A DNA stretch of 53,062 bases, from the NCBI GenBank assembly GCA_017478025.1, contig JAFVGZ010000010.1, positions 1 to 53,062 on the forward strand. Reading direction: 5' to 3'. Below, piece after piece: positions 7,386 to 16,323 of the stretch (the first letter of the stretch is position 1; every line of letters begins with the position of its first letter). The position numbers were made by a program, and so were the translations under genes. The notes beneath the pieces are model-generated. The model did not search any database and had not been told where the DNA came from. It saw nothing but the letters and a program-made list of their open reading frames with translations. Source of the DNA: Prevotella sp. (GTDB taxonomy: Bacteria > Bacteroidota > Bacteroidia > Bacteroidales > Bacteroidaceae).

Positions 7386-7865
7386 ATGGCTTCGAAAACC
7401 TACACAGAGAACCTTGATTCTGTTGACATCCAGATACTGCGTTGCCTTCAGCAGGATGCCAGAATCACTATTAAGGACCTGTCGCGCGAGGTGAACCTCA
7501 GCGCCAGTCCAGTGTTTGAACGTATCAAGCGCATGGAGCGCGAGGGCTACATCAAGCGCTATGTCACCGTGCTCGATGCGGAGAAGCTGCACAAGGGCTT
7601 CATCGTCTTCTGCAGCGTGAGACTGTCGCCGCTGAACAAGAAGGTGGCAGAGGAGTTCTGCAAGATAATCCAGGACATACCGGAGGTGACGGAGTGCTAT
7701 AACATCTCCGGGCACTATGACTACCTGCTCAAGGTCCACTCGCCCGACATGAAATACTATCAGGAGTTTATCCTCAACACCCTCGGCCAGCTCTCCATGC
7801 TCGGCAGCCTCGAGTCCACCTTCGTAATGGAGGAGGTGAAGAATGCCTTCGGCATCGTGATCTGA
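7386..7865 (+). CDS. Lrp/AsnC family transcriptional regulator
   Basis: 159 residues, the standard length. The N-terminal winged helix-turn-helix (about 10-60) has the family signature LDSVDIQILRCLQQDARIT followed by SREVNLSASPVFERIKRMEREG. The C-terminal RAM domain (about 70-150), which binds amino acids and builds octamers, shows GHYDYLLKV. Lrp/AsnC proteins are DNA-binding regulators of amino acid metabolism. Because it is divergent from metY and near cysK, I infer control of sulfur amino acid genes, probably including itself; the effector cannot be read from sequence. Confidence 0.95.
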   Translation: MASKTYTENLDSVDIQILRCLQQDARITIKDLSREVNLSASPVFERIKRMEREGYIKRYVTVLDAEKLHKGFIVFCSVRLSPLNKKVAEEFCKIIQDIPEVTECYNISGHYDYLLKVHSPDMKYYQEFILNTLGQLSMLGSLESTFVMEEVKNAFGIVI

Positions 7866-7940
7866 CGCGGAAAGAAATTAACGGTGGATTGACAGAAATT
7901 AGCGTGGAGAATTTTTGACAGAAATTATTATAATTAGAAT

Positions 7941-7998
7941 AATTAGGCTGGCGCAGGAGGGGGACCACGAATTTCACGAATTACACGAAAGGGTTTGA
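7941..7998 (+). repeat. 58-bp direct repeat, first copy
   Basis: AATTAGGCTGGCGCAGGAGG followed by ACCACGAATTTCACGAATTA and CACGAAAGGGTTTGA; repeated at 8208-8267 with a 2-base insertion. It joins the GCTGGCGCAG core to a CACGAATT repeat. Confidence 0.8.
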
Positions 7999-8040
7999 AA
8001 GAAATTGGAATAATTAAAATAATTTAAGATTCTGAAGTTT

Positions 8041-8190
8041 CGCGCCCTGAAAGGGCAAAAGCATATAGCCCAGGGCAGCGCCCTGGGTTTTGATGTGGTT
8101 GTGTGCACACGCCCTGTAGGGGCAGCAGAGTATAACCCCTGCATTATAGCCTTCCCTTATCAAGGGACTCTAAATGCCCTTTCAGGGCGT
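8041..8190. repeat. REP composite in inverted arrangement
   Basis: It opens with GCGCCCTGAAAGGGC (8042-8056) and CCCAGGGCAGCGCCCTGGG (8069-8087), has GCCCTGTAGGGGC at 8111-8123 and closes with the inverted mate GCCCTTTCAGGGC (8176-8188). The outer pair makes the entire 150-bp block foldable, like a REP pair. Confidence 0.7.
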
Positions 8191-8207
8191 TTTACTACTA
8201 TTAATAT

Positions 8208-8267
8208 AATTAGGCTGGCGCAGGAGGGGACGACCACGAATTTCACGAATTACACGAAAGGGTTTGA
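8208..8267 (+). repeat. 58-bp direct repeat, second copy
   Basis: Copy of 7941-7998, 267 bp away. The REP composite lies between the two copies. Confidence 0.8.
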
Positions 8268-8316
8268 CAATGTGGAATGCGAAAGTTGTGCGTGAAAACA
8301 AAAAGTGAAGGTTTTG

Positions 8317-8348
8317 TTTGGTCAGGTACAGATAATTTACTACATTTG
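8317..8348 (+). promoter_or_regulatory. Promoter of the pectin unit
   Basis: TTTG (8317-8320), 20 bases, TACATTTG (8341-8348): a perfect match to the Bacteroidetes consensus, 74 bases ahead of the pectate lyase ATG. Confidence 0.8.
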
Positions 8349-8422
8349 CCGAAGAATTGCGAAAACCTATGGCGGGACTTGCTGGCCTGGCCTAAATCCT
8401 AAACATCCTAAACATTACAAAC

Positions 8423-10579
8423 ATGAACACAAAACGAAGAAATTATCGGATATGTGTCCTGGCACTGCTGCTGATGATGGTGTCAGGCGCCAGTGCTCAG
8501 TTGGGCAACCGCGGCAGGAACCTTCCTACGCAGGAGGATGCCGCTTTCTACAAGACTGATGAGGCGCGGGCCATTGCCGATCAGGTGCTGCTCTATCAGC
8601 GCGTCACCGGCGGTTGGCCAAAGAACATAAACATGAGCCGCCCCCTGAGTGACGCGGAGCGCAAGCAGGTGATGGCTGACAAGGCGCGCCGCGATGACTC
8701 CACCACCGACAATGGCGCCACCAATATGCAGATGCGCTATCTGGCGAGGATGTATCAGGCAACGAAGGACTCAAGATATAAGGATGGATTCAACCGTGCT
8801 GTGGAGTATCTCCTCAGCGGACAGTATGAGAACGGTGGCTGGCCGCAGTTCTGGCCTGACCCGCACGGCTATCAGAAACATATCACGTTCAACGACGGCG
8901 CTATGTATAACACCATGATGCTCCTGCGCAATGTTGCCGAGCAAAAGGGGGACTACAAGGGATTGGCCGACAAACAGCTGCGCAAGCGCTGCATGGATGC
9001 GTTCGATAAGGGCGTGGAGTGCATCCTCGTGACCCAGATGCGCAACAAGGACGGCGAGCTGACGGTGTGGTGTCAGCAGCACGACCGCAACACCTACGCA
9101 CCAGCCCATGCCCGTGCATACGAGTTGCCCTCATACTGCTCCATGGAGAGTGCCGACCTCGTGAGGCTGCTGATGACCCTACCCAAGCCTGATGACCGCG
9201 TGAAGCAGTCGGTGCACGCTGCCATGAGGTGGTTTGACAAGTACAAGCTGACAGGCCTGCGCATACAGCGCCACGGGCCGTGGGCCAGCATGGACGGCGA
9301 TACGAAGCTGGTGAAAGATCCCGATGCGGGACCGATATGGGGCCGGTACTATGACCTGAAGTACTGTGAGCCATACGTCTGTGACCGTGACGGCCTGCCG
9401 CGAAGGAGACTGGAGGACATAGGCCATGAGCGCAGAAACGGCTATGCGTGGTTCAGCAACCGTCCCGCAGAGATATACAGCGTGTATGACGCGTGGGCAG
9501 ACAAGTATGACCCGCAGAACAAGGTCAGCATCAGCCTTACCACCAAGGGAGCTAACGAGAACGGACTCATAGAGATGTTCCGCCAGCCCAAGAGACATCT
9601 GAGCGACTTTGATGCCGTAGTCAATGAGGGCGAGAGCATACAGGCTGCGATAGAGCGCGCACCGGCAAAGCCCGACAGCGCTTCGCCATATAAGATATTC
9701 ATACGCAAGGGAATATACCGTCAGAAGGTTATCATAGACCGCCCTAACATAGTTCTTGTGGGCGAACAGCGTGACAGCACCGTCATCACCATAGCCGAGA
9801 CCGCTAAGACAATGACCATCAAAGAGTACGCAGGGAAACCCGTCCACAACGGCGTGGTGTGTCTGCAGGAAGGTGCAGACAATGTTGTTATCAGCGGCCT
9901 GACCGTATATAACGACTACGGCACCGCAGTAGATCCCGGTAATACCACACATCAGATGGCTGTCTATGGGCGCGGCACACGTACCATCATCGTCAACTGC
10001 AATATATGGGCAGACGGCAACGACGCCCTGTCACTGTGGGCAAGGGACGGCGGCATGTATTATCATGCAGACCTCTTCCTGCGCTGCCCGGGTGTTGACT
10101 TCCTTTGCCCGCGTGGATGGTGCTACGCCACACGATGTCGCTTCTACGGTGACGGGCGTGCCATACTGTGGCATGACGGGCGTAGCAATCCGAATGAGAA
10201 ACTCGTAGTGACCAACTCAGAGTTTGATGCCAAGAGCCCCACACCGCTCGGGCGCTACCACCACGACTCGCAGTTCTATATCGTGAACTGCAAGATGTCA
10301 GGCAATATCCTTGACCGCAACATAGAGCACGCCTACAAAGGCCGCACCGCAGAGGAAATGGCAAAGGAAGGCAAAGTGCTTGACCCGTGCCCATTGGGAC
10401 AGCGCGTGTATTACTACGGCAACCGTCGCGAAGGCGGGCACAGCGGGTGGCTGGACAACAACCTGCAGACAGCACCGGGAGCTCCGGAGTTTCATGGTAT
10501 CACGGCACCGTGGACCTTCGACGGACAGTGGGATCCGGAACAGAGACTGCGTGACCTGTGGGAGGTCATTGCGTATTGA
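8423..10579 (+). CDS. PL10 pectate lyase fused to CE8-like pectinesterase
   Basis: 718 residues with a signal peptide (cut after SGASA, residue 25). Residues about 40-370 are a family 10 pectate lyase: ITGGWPKNI-type opening (VTGGWPKN), DNGATNMQMRYLARMY, NGGWPQFWP and the end region GYAWFSNRPAEI, YDAW. It cleaves de-esterified polygalacturonate by beta-elimination. Residues about 395-718 are a right-handed beta-helix related to CE8 pectin methylesterases: IQAAIERAP, FIRKGIYRQKVII, HQMAVYGRG, NDALSLW in place of the usual QDT motif, and PGVDFLCPRG in place of VDFIFG. Joining an esterase that exposes acid groups to a lyase that cuts them makes sense. The changed motifs leave the esterase activity less certain. 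Location is periplasmic or surface; the GH2 gene follows. Confidence 0.9.
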   Translation: MNTKRRNYRICVLALLLMMVSGASAQLGNRGRNLPTQEDAAFYKTDEARAIADQVLLYQRVTGGWPKNINMSRPLSDAERKQVMADKARRDDSTTDNGATNMQMRYLARMYQATKDSRYKDGFNRAVEYLLSGQYENGGWPQFWPDPHGYQKHITFNDGAMYNTMMLLRNVAEQKGDYKGLADKQLRKRCMDAFDKGVECILVTQMRNKDGELTVWCQQHDRNTYAPAHARAYELPSYCSMESADLVRLLMTLPKPDDRVKQSVHAAMRWFDKYKLTGLRIQRHGPWASMDGDTKLVKDPDAGPIWGRYYDLKYCEPYVCDRDGLPRRRLEDIGHERRNGYAWFSNRPAEIYSVYDAWADKYDPQNKVSISLTTKGANENGLIEMFRQPKRHLSDFDAVVNEGESIQAAIERAPAKPDSASPYKIFIRKGIYRQKVIIDRPNIVLVGEQRDSTVITIAETAKTMTIKEYAGKPVHNGVVCLQEGADNVVISGLTVYNDYGTAVDPGNTTHQMAVYGRGTRTIIVNCNIWADGNDALSLWARDGGMYYHADLFLRCPGVDFLCPRGWCYATRCRFYGDGRAILWHDGRSNPNEKLVVTNSEFDAKSPTPLGRYHHDSQFYIVNCKMSGNILDRNIEHAYKGRTAEEMAKEGKVLDPCPLGQRVYYYGNRREGGHSGWLDNNLQTAPGAPEFHGITAPWTFDGQWDPEQRLRDLWEVIAY

Positions 10580-10590
10580 CGGGATGTAGA

Positions 10591-10720
10591 AATATCGAGA
10601 TGTCGATATAACGATATGCCGAGATGTCGATATGCCGAGATGTCGATATGTCGATATGTCGATATGCCGATATGCCGATATGCCGATATGTCGATATGTC
10701 GATATGCCGGTATATCGATG
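10591..10720. repeat. 8-bp CGATATGY tandem array
   Basis: About 14 units of CGATATGT/CGATATGC, with CGAGATGT variants on the left side, fill the gap between the pectate lyase and GH2 genes. It is followed by CCGCGATGATATCGCGG (about 10721-10737), a near-perfect palindrome. Such an array could form hairpins within the shared transcript and lower expression of the second gene. Confidence 0.8.
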
Positions 10721-10771
10721 CCGCGATGATATCGCGGCCAATGGAAGAAGGAAATTATACATTATAAATTA

Positions 10772-13700
10772 ATGAAGCGTTTACTATTATTATCTCTCTT
10801 GTCTTCGTGCTTGTCGGGCTTTGCCGGTGAGCGATACAATTTTAATGCTGACTGGCGTCTTGCCATAGGCGATGTGACTGACGGCGCGTCTGCGGTGACG
10901 CCTGATGCTGACTGGCAGCAGGTGACGCTGCCATACGCCTGGAACCAGGGTGAGGCCTATTCGCGGAACTGCTCGGAACTGTCGGACACGGTGATGTGGT
11001 ACCGTAAGCACTTCCGCTTGCCGGAGTCGGCACAAGGCAGGAAAGTGTTCGTGGAGTTTGAAGGTGCCCGCTTCGGCGCGCATGTGTTCATCAACGGCCA
11101 CGACCTGGGATGGGCAGACAACGGCGTGATGGCATTCGGATTTGACCTGACACCTTATATTAATTATAAAAAGGATAATGTGCTTGCCGTCTATGTGGAT
11201 AGCGATTGGAAATATCGCGAGCACAGGGCCACGATAAACGGAGAGGGCAAGGAGGTACACTCCACCTTCCAGTGGAACGACAAGAACTTCTACTGCAACT
11301 ATGGCGGCATCAACAAGCGCGTGTGGCTGCACGTGACGGATGATGTGTATCAGACATTGCCGCTATACAGCAACCTCGGTACCAAGGGCGTGTATGTCTA
11401 TGGCAGTGACTATGACATAAGTGGCAAGAGAGTGAGGTGTAATGTAGAATCGGAGGTGGTGAACGGCAGCGGCAAGCCCAAGGAGGTGATGCTGCACGTT
11501 GACGTGACAGACCTCAGCGGGCAGACGGTGGCATCGTTTGACGGCGCGCCGGTAAAGGTGGCAGCGGGTGATACCGTAACGCTGAAGGCGCACAGGGAAC
11601 TGACAGATGTGCATTTCTGGTCATGGGGCTACGGCTACCTATACACCGTGCACTCATCGCTTGTGGTAAACGGTAAGAAGGGTGACTGTCAGAGCATCCG
11701 TACAGGTTTTCGCAAGACAGCCTTCAGGGACGGTATGGTGTATCTCAACGACCGTGTGCTGCAGCTGAAAGGCTTTGCCCAGCGCTCCACGAACGAATGG
11801 CCAGCGGTGGGTATCTCTGTGCCGGCATGGATGTCGGACTATAGCAATGCCCAGGTGTTGGGGTGCAACGGCAACTTCTTTCGCTGGATGCACGTGACAC
11901 CGTCGAAGCAGGATGTGGAGTCCTTTGACCGCTTGGGACTGATACAGGCAATGCCGGCAGGTGATGCAGAGAAAGACGTGACAGACCGCAGGTGGGAACA
12001 GCGGTGTGAGGTGATGCGCGATGCCATCATCTATAACCGCAACAACCCGTCAATACTCTTCTATGAGGGTGGTAACAATAACATCAGCGACGCTCACATG
12101 GCAGAGCTGAAGGCGATACGCGACAAGTATGACCCACACGGAGGACGTGCTGCCGGCTCACGTAACATGCTGAATTCCAAGGAGGCGGAGTATGGCGGCG
12201 AGATGCTGTATGTGAATCGCTCGGCAGGAAAGCCGATGTTCCAAATGGAGTACAGCCGCGACGAGGGCCTGAGACGCTACTGGGACCGCTGGTCATACCC
12301 GTACCACAAGGAGGGTGAGGGCCCGCTGTATCGCGGTTCGCGTGCAGTGGATTACAATCACAATATGGACGGCCACGCGGTGGAGAATATAATAAGGTGG
12401 AACGAATACTGGCTTGCGCGCCCCGGACAGGGAAAGAGTGTGAACAGCGGAGGTGCCAAGATTATCTTCTCGGACTCCAACACCCATGCCCGAGGCGAGA
12501 AGAACTACCGTACCTCAGGCGATGTGGATGCCATGCGTCTGCCTAAGGACTCTTGGTTCGTACACCAGGCGATGTGGGACGGATGGGTAGATACAGAGAA
12601 AGATCACACGTATATCATAGGCCACTGGAACTATGGAAGTGAAGAGCGAAGAGTGAAGAGTGAAGAATATGCTAACGCTCCAAAAGAAGTCGTGAAGCCG
12701 ATCTATGTCTGCTCCACAGGCGACGAGGTGGAACTGTTCCTCAACGGCAAGAGCCTGGGCAAGGGCAAGCAGTCGAACACCTTCCTCTTTACCTTTGACA
12801 GCATACATTGGGAGCCGGGCACGCTCCGTGCCGTGTCTTACCGGAAGGGTAAGGAGGTGAGTTCCTATGAGGTCTCTACCGTCGGCGAACCCGTGAAGCT
12901 GCGCCTGTCATGGATAGACTATCCCAAGCAATCCGCAGAGGGAAACGGTTACGCCTTCCGTGCTGACGGCAGCGACCTGCGCATAGCCCAGGTGGAGGCG
13001 GTGGATGCCAAGGGGCACCGTCATCCTTTAGCTCACGATATGGTAACCTTCTCCATCAGCGGTGAGGGAACATATCTCGGTGGTGTCAGCGGTGTGGTGT
13101 CTGACGAGGAACGGGCACGCAATGCCGCAGCATCTCCCGTCACTGAAGGCGAGATAACATCAGAGGGAGGACACTCGAAGGACAATAACGGCATTGGCTC
13201 TACGCGCCTGATGCTGGAGGGTGGCGTGATACGTGTCCTTGTGCGCTCTACGCTGACACCGGGTGACATAACGCTGAGAGCTTCGGCACCGGGATATAGC
13301 GACGCCGTGCTGACAGCAACAACCGTGGCAACACCGGTAAAGGACGGCTTCTACGTGGATGGAGACCAGTACCCCATTGAGGCTGACTGGAGTAGGGCAC
13401 TGCCGTCATACCTGCTGCGCGGTGAGACACCGGCCACGCCATCGTTCACACAACATCTTGTCACCGTCCCCATAAAGCATGTGAATGCGCCTGTGAACCA
13501 GGAGGATGTGTCAAAGCTATATGACGACAATGAGGCTACGGACACGAAGATGTATGGCGAGTCATCAAAGTGGACCTCTGACGGTGTGCTGGATAATGCA
13601 TGGCTCAGTGTGAAGTTGTGGCGCCCCGCTGCCATAAAACAAATAGCACTGCGAATGAATGACTTCCGCAGTGCCTCATATCCTCTTCAGGTTTATGCCG

Positions 13701-13927
13701 ATGGTGTCCTGATATGGCAGGGATACACCGACAAAGCCTTAGGGTGCAGTTATCTCAATATAGAAAAACCCGTGGTGAGCGATTCGTATGAGATTCGTAT
13801 GATCGGCCCGATGGAACGCAAGGAAGCCTTTGCCAACATGACGGAGCTTGCGGCCAAGAAGAATGTCTCAACCAAGGCCTCTACGTCCAACCGCCTTTCA
13901 ATCATTGAGATGCAGTTTATGGAGTAA
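10772..13927 (+). CDS. Glycoside hydrolase family 2 with C-terminal discoidin-like domain
   Basis: 1051 residues with a signal peptide (cut near residue 19). Order: sugar-binding jelly roll (about 22-195, WYRKHF, FEGARFGAHVFINGHDLG), Ig-like domain (200-310), TIM barrel (about 315-640), two beta domains (640-870) and an F5/8-type (discoidin-like) domain (about 915-1040). The probable nucleophile is E493 in FQMEYS. Where GH2 enzymes have GNE for the acid/base, this protein has GGNNN (N436), so the catalytic acid is not in its usual place. The linker GSEERRVKSEEYANAP (622-637) is translated dispersed repeat. Activity is likely on galactosides or related sugars of pectin side chains, inferred from the lyase upstream. 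The start is the only Met before the signal peptide. Confidence 0.88.
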   Translation: MKRLLLLSLLSSCLSGFAGERYNFNADWRLAIGDVTDGASAVTPDADWQQVTLPYAWNQGEAYSRNCSELSDTVMWYRKHFRLPESAQGRKVFVEFEGARFGAHVFINGHDLGWADNGVMAFGFDLTPYINYKKDNVLAVYVDSDWKYREHRATINGEGKEVHSTFQWNDKNFYCNYGGINKRVWLHVTDDVYQTLPLYSNLGTKGVYVYGSDYDISGKRVRCNVESEVVNGSGKPKEVMLHVDVTDLSGQTVASFDGAPVKVAAGDTVTLKAHRELTDVHFWSWGYGYLYTVHSSLVVNGKKGDCQSIRTGFRKTAFRDGMVYLNDRVLQLKGFAQRSTNEWPAVGISVPAWMSDYSNAQVLGCNGNFFRWMHVTPSKQDVESFDRLGLIQAMPAGDAEKDVTDRRWEQRCEVMRDAIIYNRNNPSILFYEGGNNNISDAHMAELKAIRDKYDPHGGRAAGSRNMLNSKEAEYGGEMLYVNRSAGKPMFQMEYSRDEGLRRYWDRWSYPYHKEGEGPLYRGSRAVDYNHNMDGHAVENIIRWNEYWLARPGQGKSVNSGGAKIIFSDSNTHARGEKNYRTSGDVDAMRLPKDSWFVHQAMWDGWVDTEKDHTYIIGHWNYGSEERRVKSEEYANAPKEVVKPIYVCSTGDEVELFLNGKSLGKGKQSNTFLFTFDSIHWEPGTLRAVSYRKGKEVSSYEVSTVGEPVKLRLSWIDYPKQSAEGNGYAFRADGSDLRIAQVEAVDAKGHRHPLAHDMVTFSISGEGTYLGGVSGVVSDEERARNAAASPVTEGEITSEGGHSKDNNGIGSTRLMLEGGVIRVLVRSTLTPGDITLRASAPGYSDAVLTATTVATPVKDGFYVDGDQYPIEADWSRALPSYLLRGETPATPSFTQHLVTVPIKHVNAPVNQEDVSKLYDDNEATDTKMYGESSKWTSDGVLDNAWLSVKLWRPAAIKQIALRMNDFRSASYPLQVYADGVLIWQGYTDKALGCSYLNIEKPVVSDSYEIRMIGPMERKEAFANMTELAAKKNVSTKASTSNRLSIIEMQFME
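12638..12670 (+). repeat. GAGTGAA repeat inside the GH2 coding sequence
   Basis: AGTGAAGAGCGAAGAGTGAA followed by GAGTGAAGAA is a copy of the intergenic GAGTGAA repeat (compare 36349-36380). It reads in frame as SEERRVKSEEY and adds about ten charged residues after the GHWNYG motif. Confidence 0.75.
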
Positions 13928-13928
13928 A

Positions 13929-13993
13929 GCCCCCTCCCAACCTCCCCCCAAGGGAAGCCCCCTCCCGACCTCCCCCTGGGGGGAGGAGGAGTT
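13929..13993. repeat. CC-rich repeat, two copies plus inverted arm
   Basis: Two copies of CCCCCTCCC(A/G)ACCTCCCCC followed by GGGGGGAGGAGG, directly after the GH2 stop. Confidence 0.75.
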
Positions 13994-13998
13994 AACAA

Positions 13999-14038
13999 AT
14001 TAGCCTCTCTAACCTTCGCAAAGGTTGGAGAGGCTAAT
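13999..14038. terminator. Bidirectional terminator between GH2 and glnN
   Basis: ATTAGCCTCTCTAACCTT (13999-14016) pairs with the segment 14021-14038 over 18 bp with a single T-G wobble and a CGCA loop. It sits between converging genes and has A/T-rich flanks on both sides, so it can stop transcription in both directions. Confidence 0.8.
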
Positions 14039-14068
14039 ATTGTATATTAAACGAGGTACCTAGTAAAT

Positions 14069-14103
14069 TTGCTCCTCCCCCTAGGGTAAGGCTGGGAGGG
14101 GGC
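14069..14103. repeat. CC-rich repeat, inverted copy
   Basis: GCTCCTCCCCCTAGG and GCTGGGAGGGGGCT form an imperfect inverted repeat just past the glnN stop and mirror 13929-13993 across the terminator. Confidence 0.65.
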
Positions 14104-14105
14104 TG

Positions 14106-16292
14106 TTATCTAATAAACAGCATCTCGCGGTACTTCGGCAGAGTCCATACCTCATCATCTACCTTGGCCTCGAGCTTGTCAATGTGGTAGCGTATCTGCT
14201 CCATCAGCGGCTCTACGGTGTCGTGGTATGCTATCGCCATCTCGCGGGCTGAAGTGATTTTGTTTGCTACCCTGCGTGCATCGGTGAGGGCCTGGCAGCC
14301 TTCCTCTATGGTCTTCACGCGCTCAGCAATCTCGGAGATGAGTGCCAGATTGGATGCGGCAACGGTCTTGAACTGCTCCTCGGGCAGGATGGCCTTGAGT
14401 GCGGCAACGTTCTCTGCCAGCTTGGTCTGATAGCCCACCACCTGCGGGATGATGTGATTGATAGACAGGTCGCCGAAGATGCGCGCCTCTATCTGTATCT
14501 TCTTGGTGTAGGTCTCCCACTTTATCTCGTTGCGAGCCTCCAGCTCCTTGCGCGACATCACATTGAGTGACTCAAACATCTGTATAGATGCCTCGTCCAG
14601 ATAGCGGTCGAAGATGATGGGGCATGATGTCTCCACGTCCAGTCCTCTGCGTGCTGCCTCTTCCACCCATTCCTCTGAATAGCCGTTGCCGTCAAAGCGT
14701 ATGGGCTTGCAGGTCTTGATGTCGTCGCGCAGCACGGAGATGATTGCTGAGTGCTTGTTCTTTCCGCCTTCGATAAGTTTATCTACACGCCTCTTGAAAT
14801 CCACCAGTGCCTCAGCTACGGCTGCGTTCAGCGCTATCATGGCAGAGGCGCAGTTAGCCTCACTGCCCGGTGCACGGAACTCAAAACGGTTTCCGGTGAA
14901 AGCGAATGGGCTGGTGCGGTTGCGGTCAGTATCGTCTATCAGCAGCTCTGGCACCGAAGGGATGTCGAGGCGCAGGCCTGACTTGCCCCTGATGGCGATG
15001 GTCTCGTCTGTCGTATTCTCCAGATGGTCCAGCACCTGTGTCAGCTGGCGTCCAAGGAAAGAAGATACGATTGCCGGCGGTGCTTCGTTGCCACCCAAAC
15101 GGTGAGCATTCGTTGCCGACATGATGCTGGCCTTCAGCAGACCGTTGTGACGATAGACAGCCATCAGCGTCTCTACCACGAATGTCACGAAGCGCAGGTT
15201 GCTGAGGTTGTCCTTGCCAGGGGCGTGGAGCAGCACGCCGGTGTCGGTAGAGAGCGACCAGTTGTTGTGCTTGCCCGAACCGTTGACACCGTCAAAGGGC
15301 TTCTCATGCAGCAGGCAGCGGAACCCGTGCTTGCGGGCCACCTTCTTCATCAGCGACATGAGCAGCATGTTGTGATCTACGGCGAGGTTGGTCTCCTCAA
15401 ATATCGGTGCCAGCTCAAACTGATTGGGTGCCACCTCGTTGTGGCGTGTCTTGCAGGGGATGCCCAACTCAAGTGCCTCTATCTCAAGATGTTTCATGAA
15501 TGCCGCTACTCTCTCTGGTATGGAACCGAAGTAGTGGTCATCCATCTGCTGGTCTTTGGCAGAGGAATGTCCCATCAGCGTTCTGCCCGTGAGCAGCAGG
15601 TCGGGGCGGGCAGAGTAGAGACCTTCGTCAATGAGGAAGTACTCCTGCTCCCATCCAAGGTTTGAGATGACCTTCTTCACCTCTGGATAGAAGTAGCGCG
15701 CCACTTCTGTAGCGGCCTCGTTGACGGCTCGCAGAGCCTTCAGCAGAGGTGTCTTATAGTCAAGGGCTTCACCCGTGTAGGATATAAAGACGGTAGGAAT
15801 CATCAGCGTGTCGCCGATGACAAAGACAGGCGATGTGGGGTCCCATGCGGAATAGCCGCGGGCCTCAAAGGTGGAGCGTATGCCACCGGAGGGGAACGAC
15901 GATGCATCAGGCTCTTGCTGCACCAGCGACTTGCCGGCAAAATCCTCTATCATGCCGCCCTTGCCGTCATATTCCAGGAATGCATCGTGCTTCTCGGCTG
16001 TCGTGTCTGTGAGAGGCTGAAACCAGTGTGTGCAATGTGTCACACCAAGACTCATAGCCCATTTCTTCATGCCGTCAGCCACAATGTCGGCGGTAGCACG
16101 GTCCAACGGGGTGCCGTTGTCTATCACGTCAAGCATCTTCTTGTAAGCCTCACGAGGAAGATACTTCTTCATCTTCTGCTTGGTGAATACGTACTTGCCG
16201 AAAAACTCTGACGGGCGCTCCTTAGGAGTGGGGACATCTGCCGGCTGCTTTTTGAAGGCAGCGCCGACCATCTGAAATCTTAAACTTGCCAT
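14106..16292 (-). CDS. glnN: Glutamine synthetase, type III
   Basis: 728 residues, the length of GSIII and much longer than GSI (~470). It makes glutamine from glutamate, ammonia and ATP in the cytoplasm. Family features: the N-terminal region with RFQMVGAAF, PSEFFGKYVF and HWFQPLTDTTAEKHDAF; the conserved RSTFEARGYSAWDPTSP; the catalytic stretch with PCKTRHNEVAPNQFELAP and NGSGKHNNWSLSTDTG; and the end part with VDDEVWTLPKYREMLF. GSIII is the usual enzyme in Bacteroidales. It has its own promoter at 16324-16355 and ends at a shared terminator. The start MASLRFQMVG is the standard one. Confidence 0.97.
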   Translation of the reverse strand: MASLRFQMVGAAFKKQPADVPTPKERPSEFFGKYVFTKQKMKKYLPREAYKKMLDVIDNGTPLDRATADIVADGMKKWAMSLGVTHCTHWFQPLTDTTAEKHDAFLEYDGKGGMIEDFAGKSLVQQEPDASSFPSGGIRSTFEARGYSAWDPTSPVFVIGDTLMIPTVFISYTGEALDYKTPLLKALRAVNEAATEVARYFYPEVKKVISNLGWEQEYFLIDEGLYSARPDLLLTGRTLMGHSSAKDQQMDDHYFGSIPERVAAFMKHLEIEALELGIPCKTRHNEVAPNQFELAPIFEETNLAVDHNMLLMSLMKKVARKHGFRCLLHEKPFDGVNGSGKHNNWSLSTDTGVLLHAPGKDNLSNLRFVTFVVETLMAVYRHNGLLKASIMSATNAHRLGGNEAPPAIVSSFLGRQLTQVLDHLENTTDETIAIRGKSGLRLDIPSVPELLIDDTDRNRTSPFAFTGNRFEFRAPGSEANCASAMIALNAAVAEALVDFKRRVDKLIEGGKNKHSAIISVLRDDIKTCKPIRFDGNGYSEEWVEEAARRGLDVETSCPIIFDRYLDEASIQMFESLNVMSRKELEARNEIKWETYTKKIQIEARIFGDLSINHIIPQVVGYQTKLAENVAALKAILPEEQFKTVAASNLALISEIAERVKTIEEGCQALTDARRVANKITSAREMAIAYHDTVEPLMEQIRYHIDKLEAKVDDEVWTLPKYREMLFIR

Positions 16293-16323
16293 GTTAAATC
16301 CCTAAATTCTGAATTTGTGAGCG

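Larger units (their letters stand above)
7866..8316. other. Repeat-packed intergenic stretch
   Basis: No gene is supported over about 450 bases. It is built almost entirely of dispersed repeats: GACAGAAATTA fragments (7866-7930), two copies of a GCTGGCGCAGGAGGGG/CACGAATTTCACGAATT block (7941-7998 and 8208-8267) and a REP composite (8041-8190) between them. The 66-codon ORF at 8095-8295 is translated repeat. Confidence 0.7.

Noticed and set aside
7278-7739. A 153-codon minus-strand ORF
   Set aside because: Antisense to the Lrp-family gene, which has both of its domains intact.
8095-8295. A 66-codon ORF in the gap before the pectin unit
   Set aside because: Composed of REP and CACGAATT repeats; no independent coding signal.
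9179-9952. A 257-codon minus-strand ORF
   Set aside because: Antisense shadow of the PL10-CE8 fusion; no promoter and no family features.
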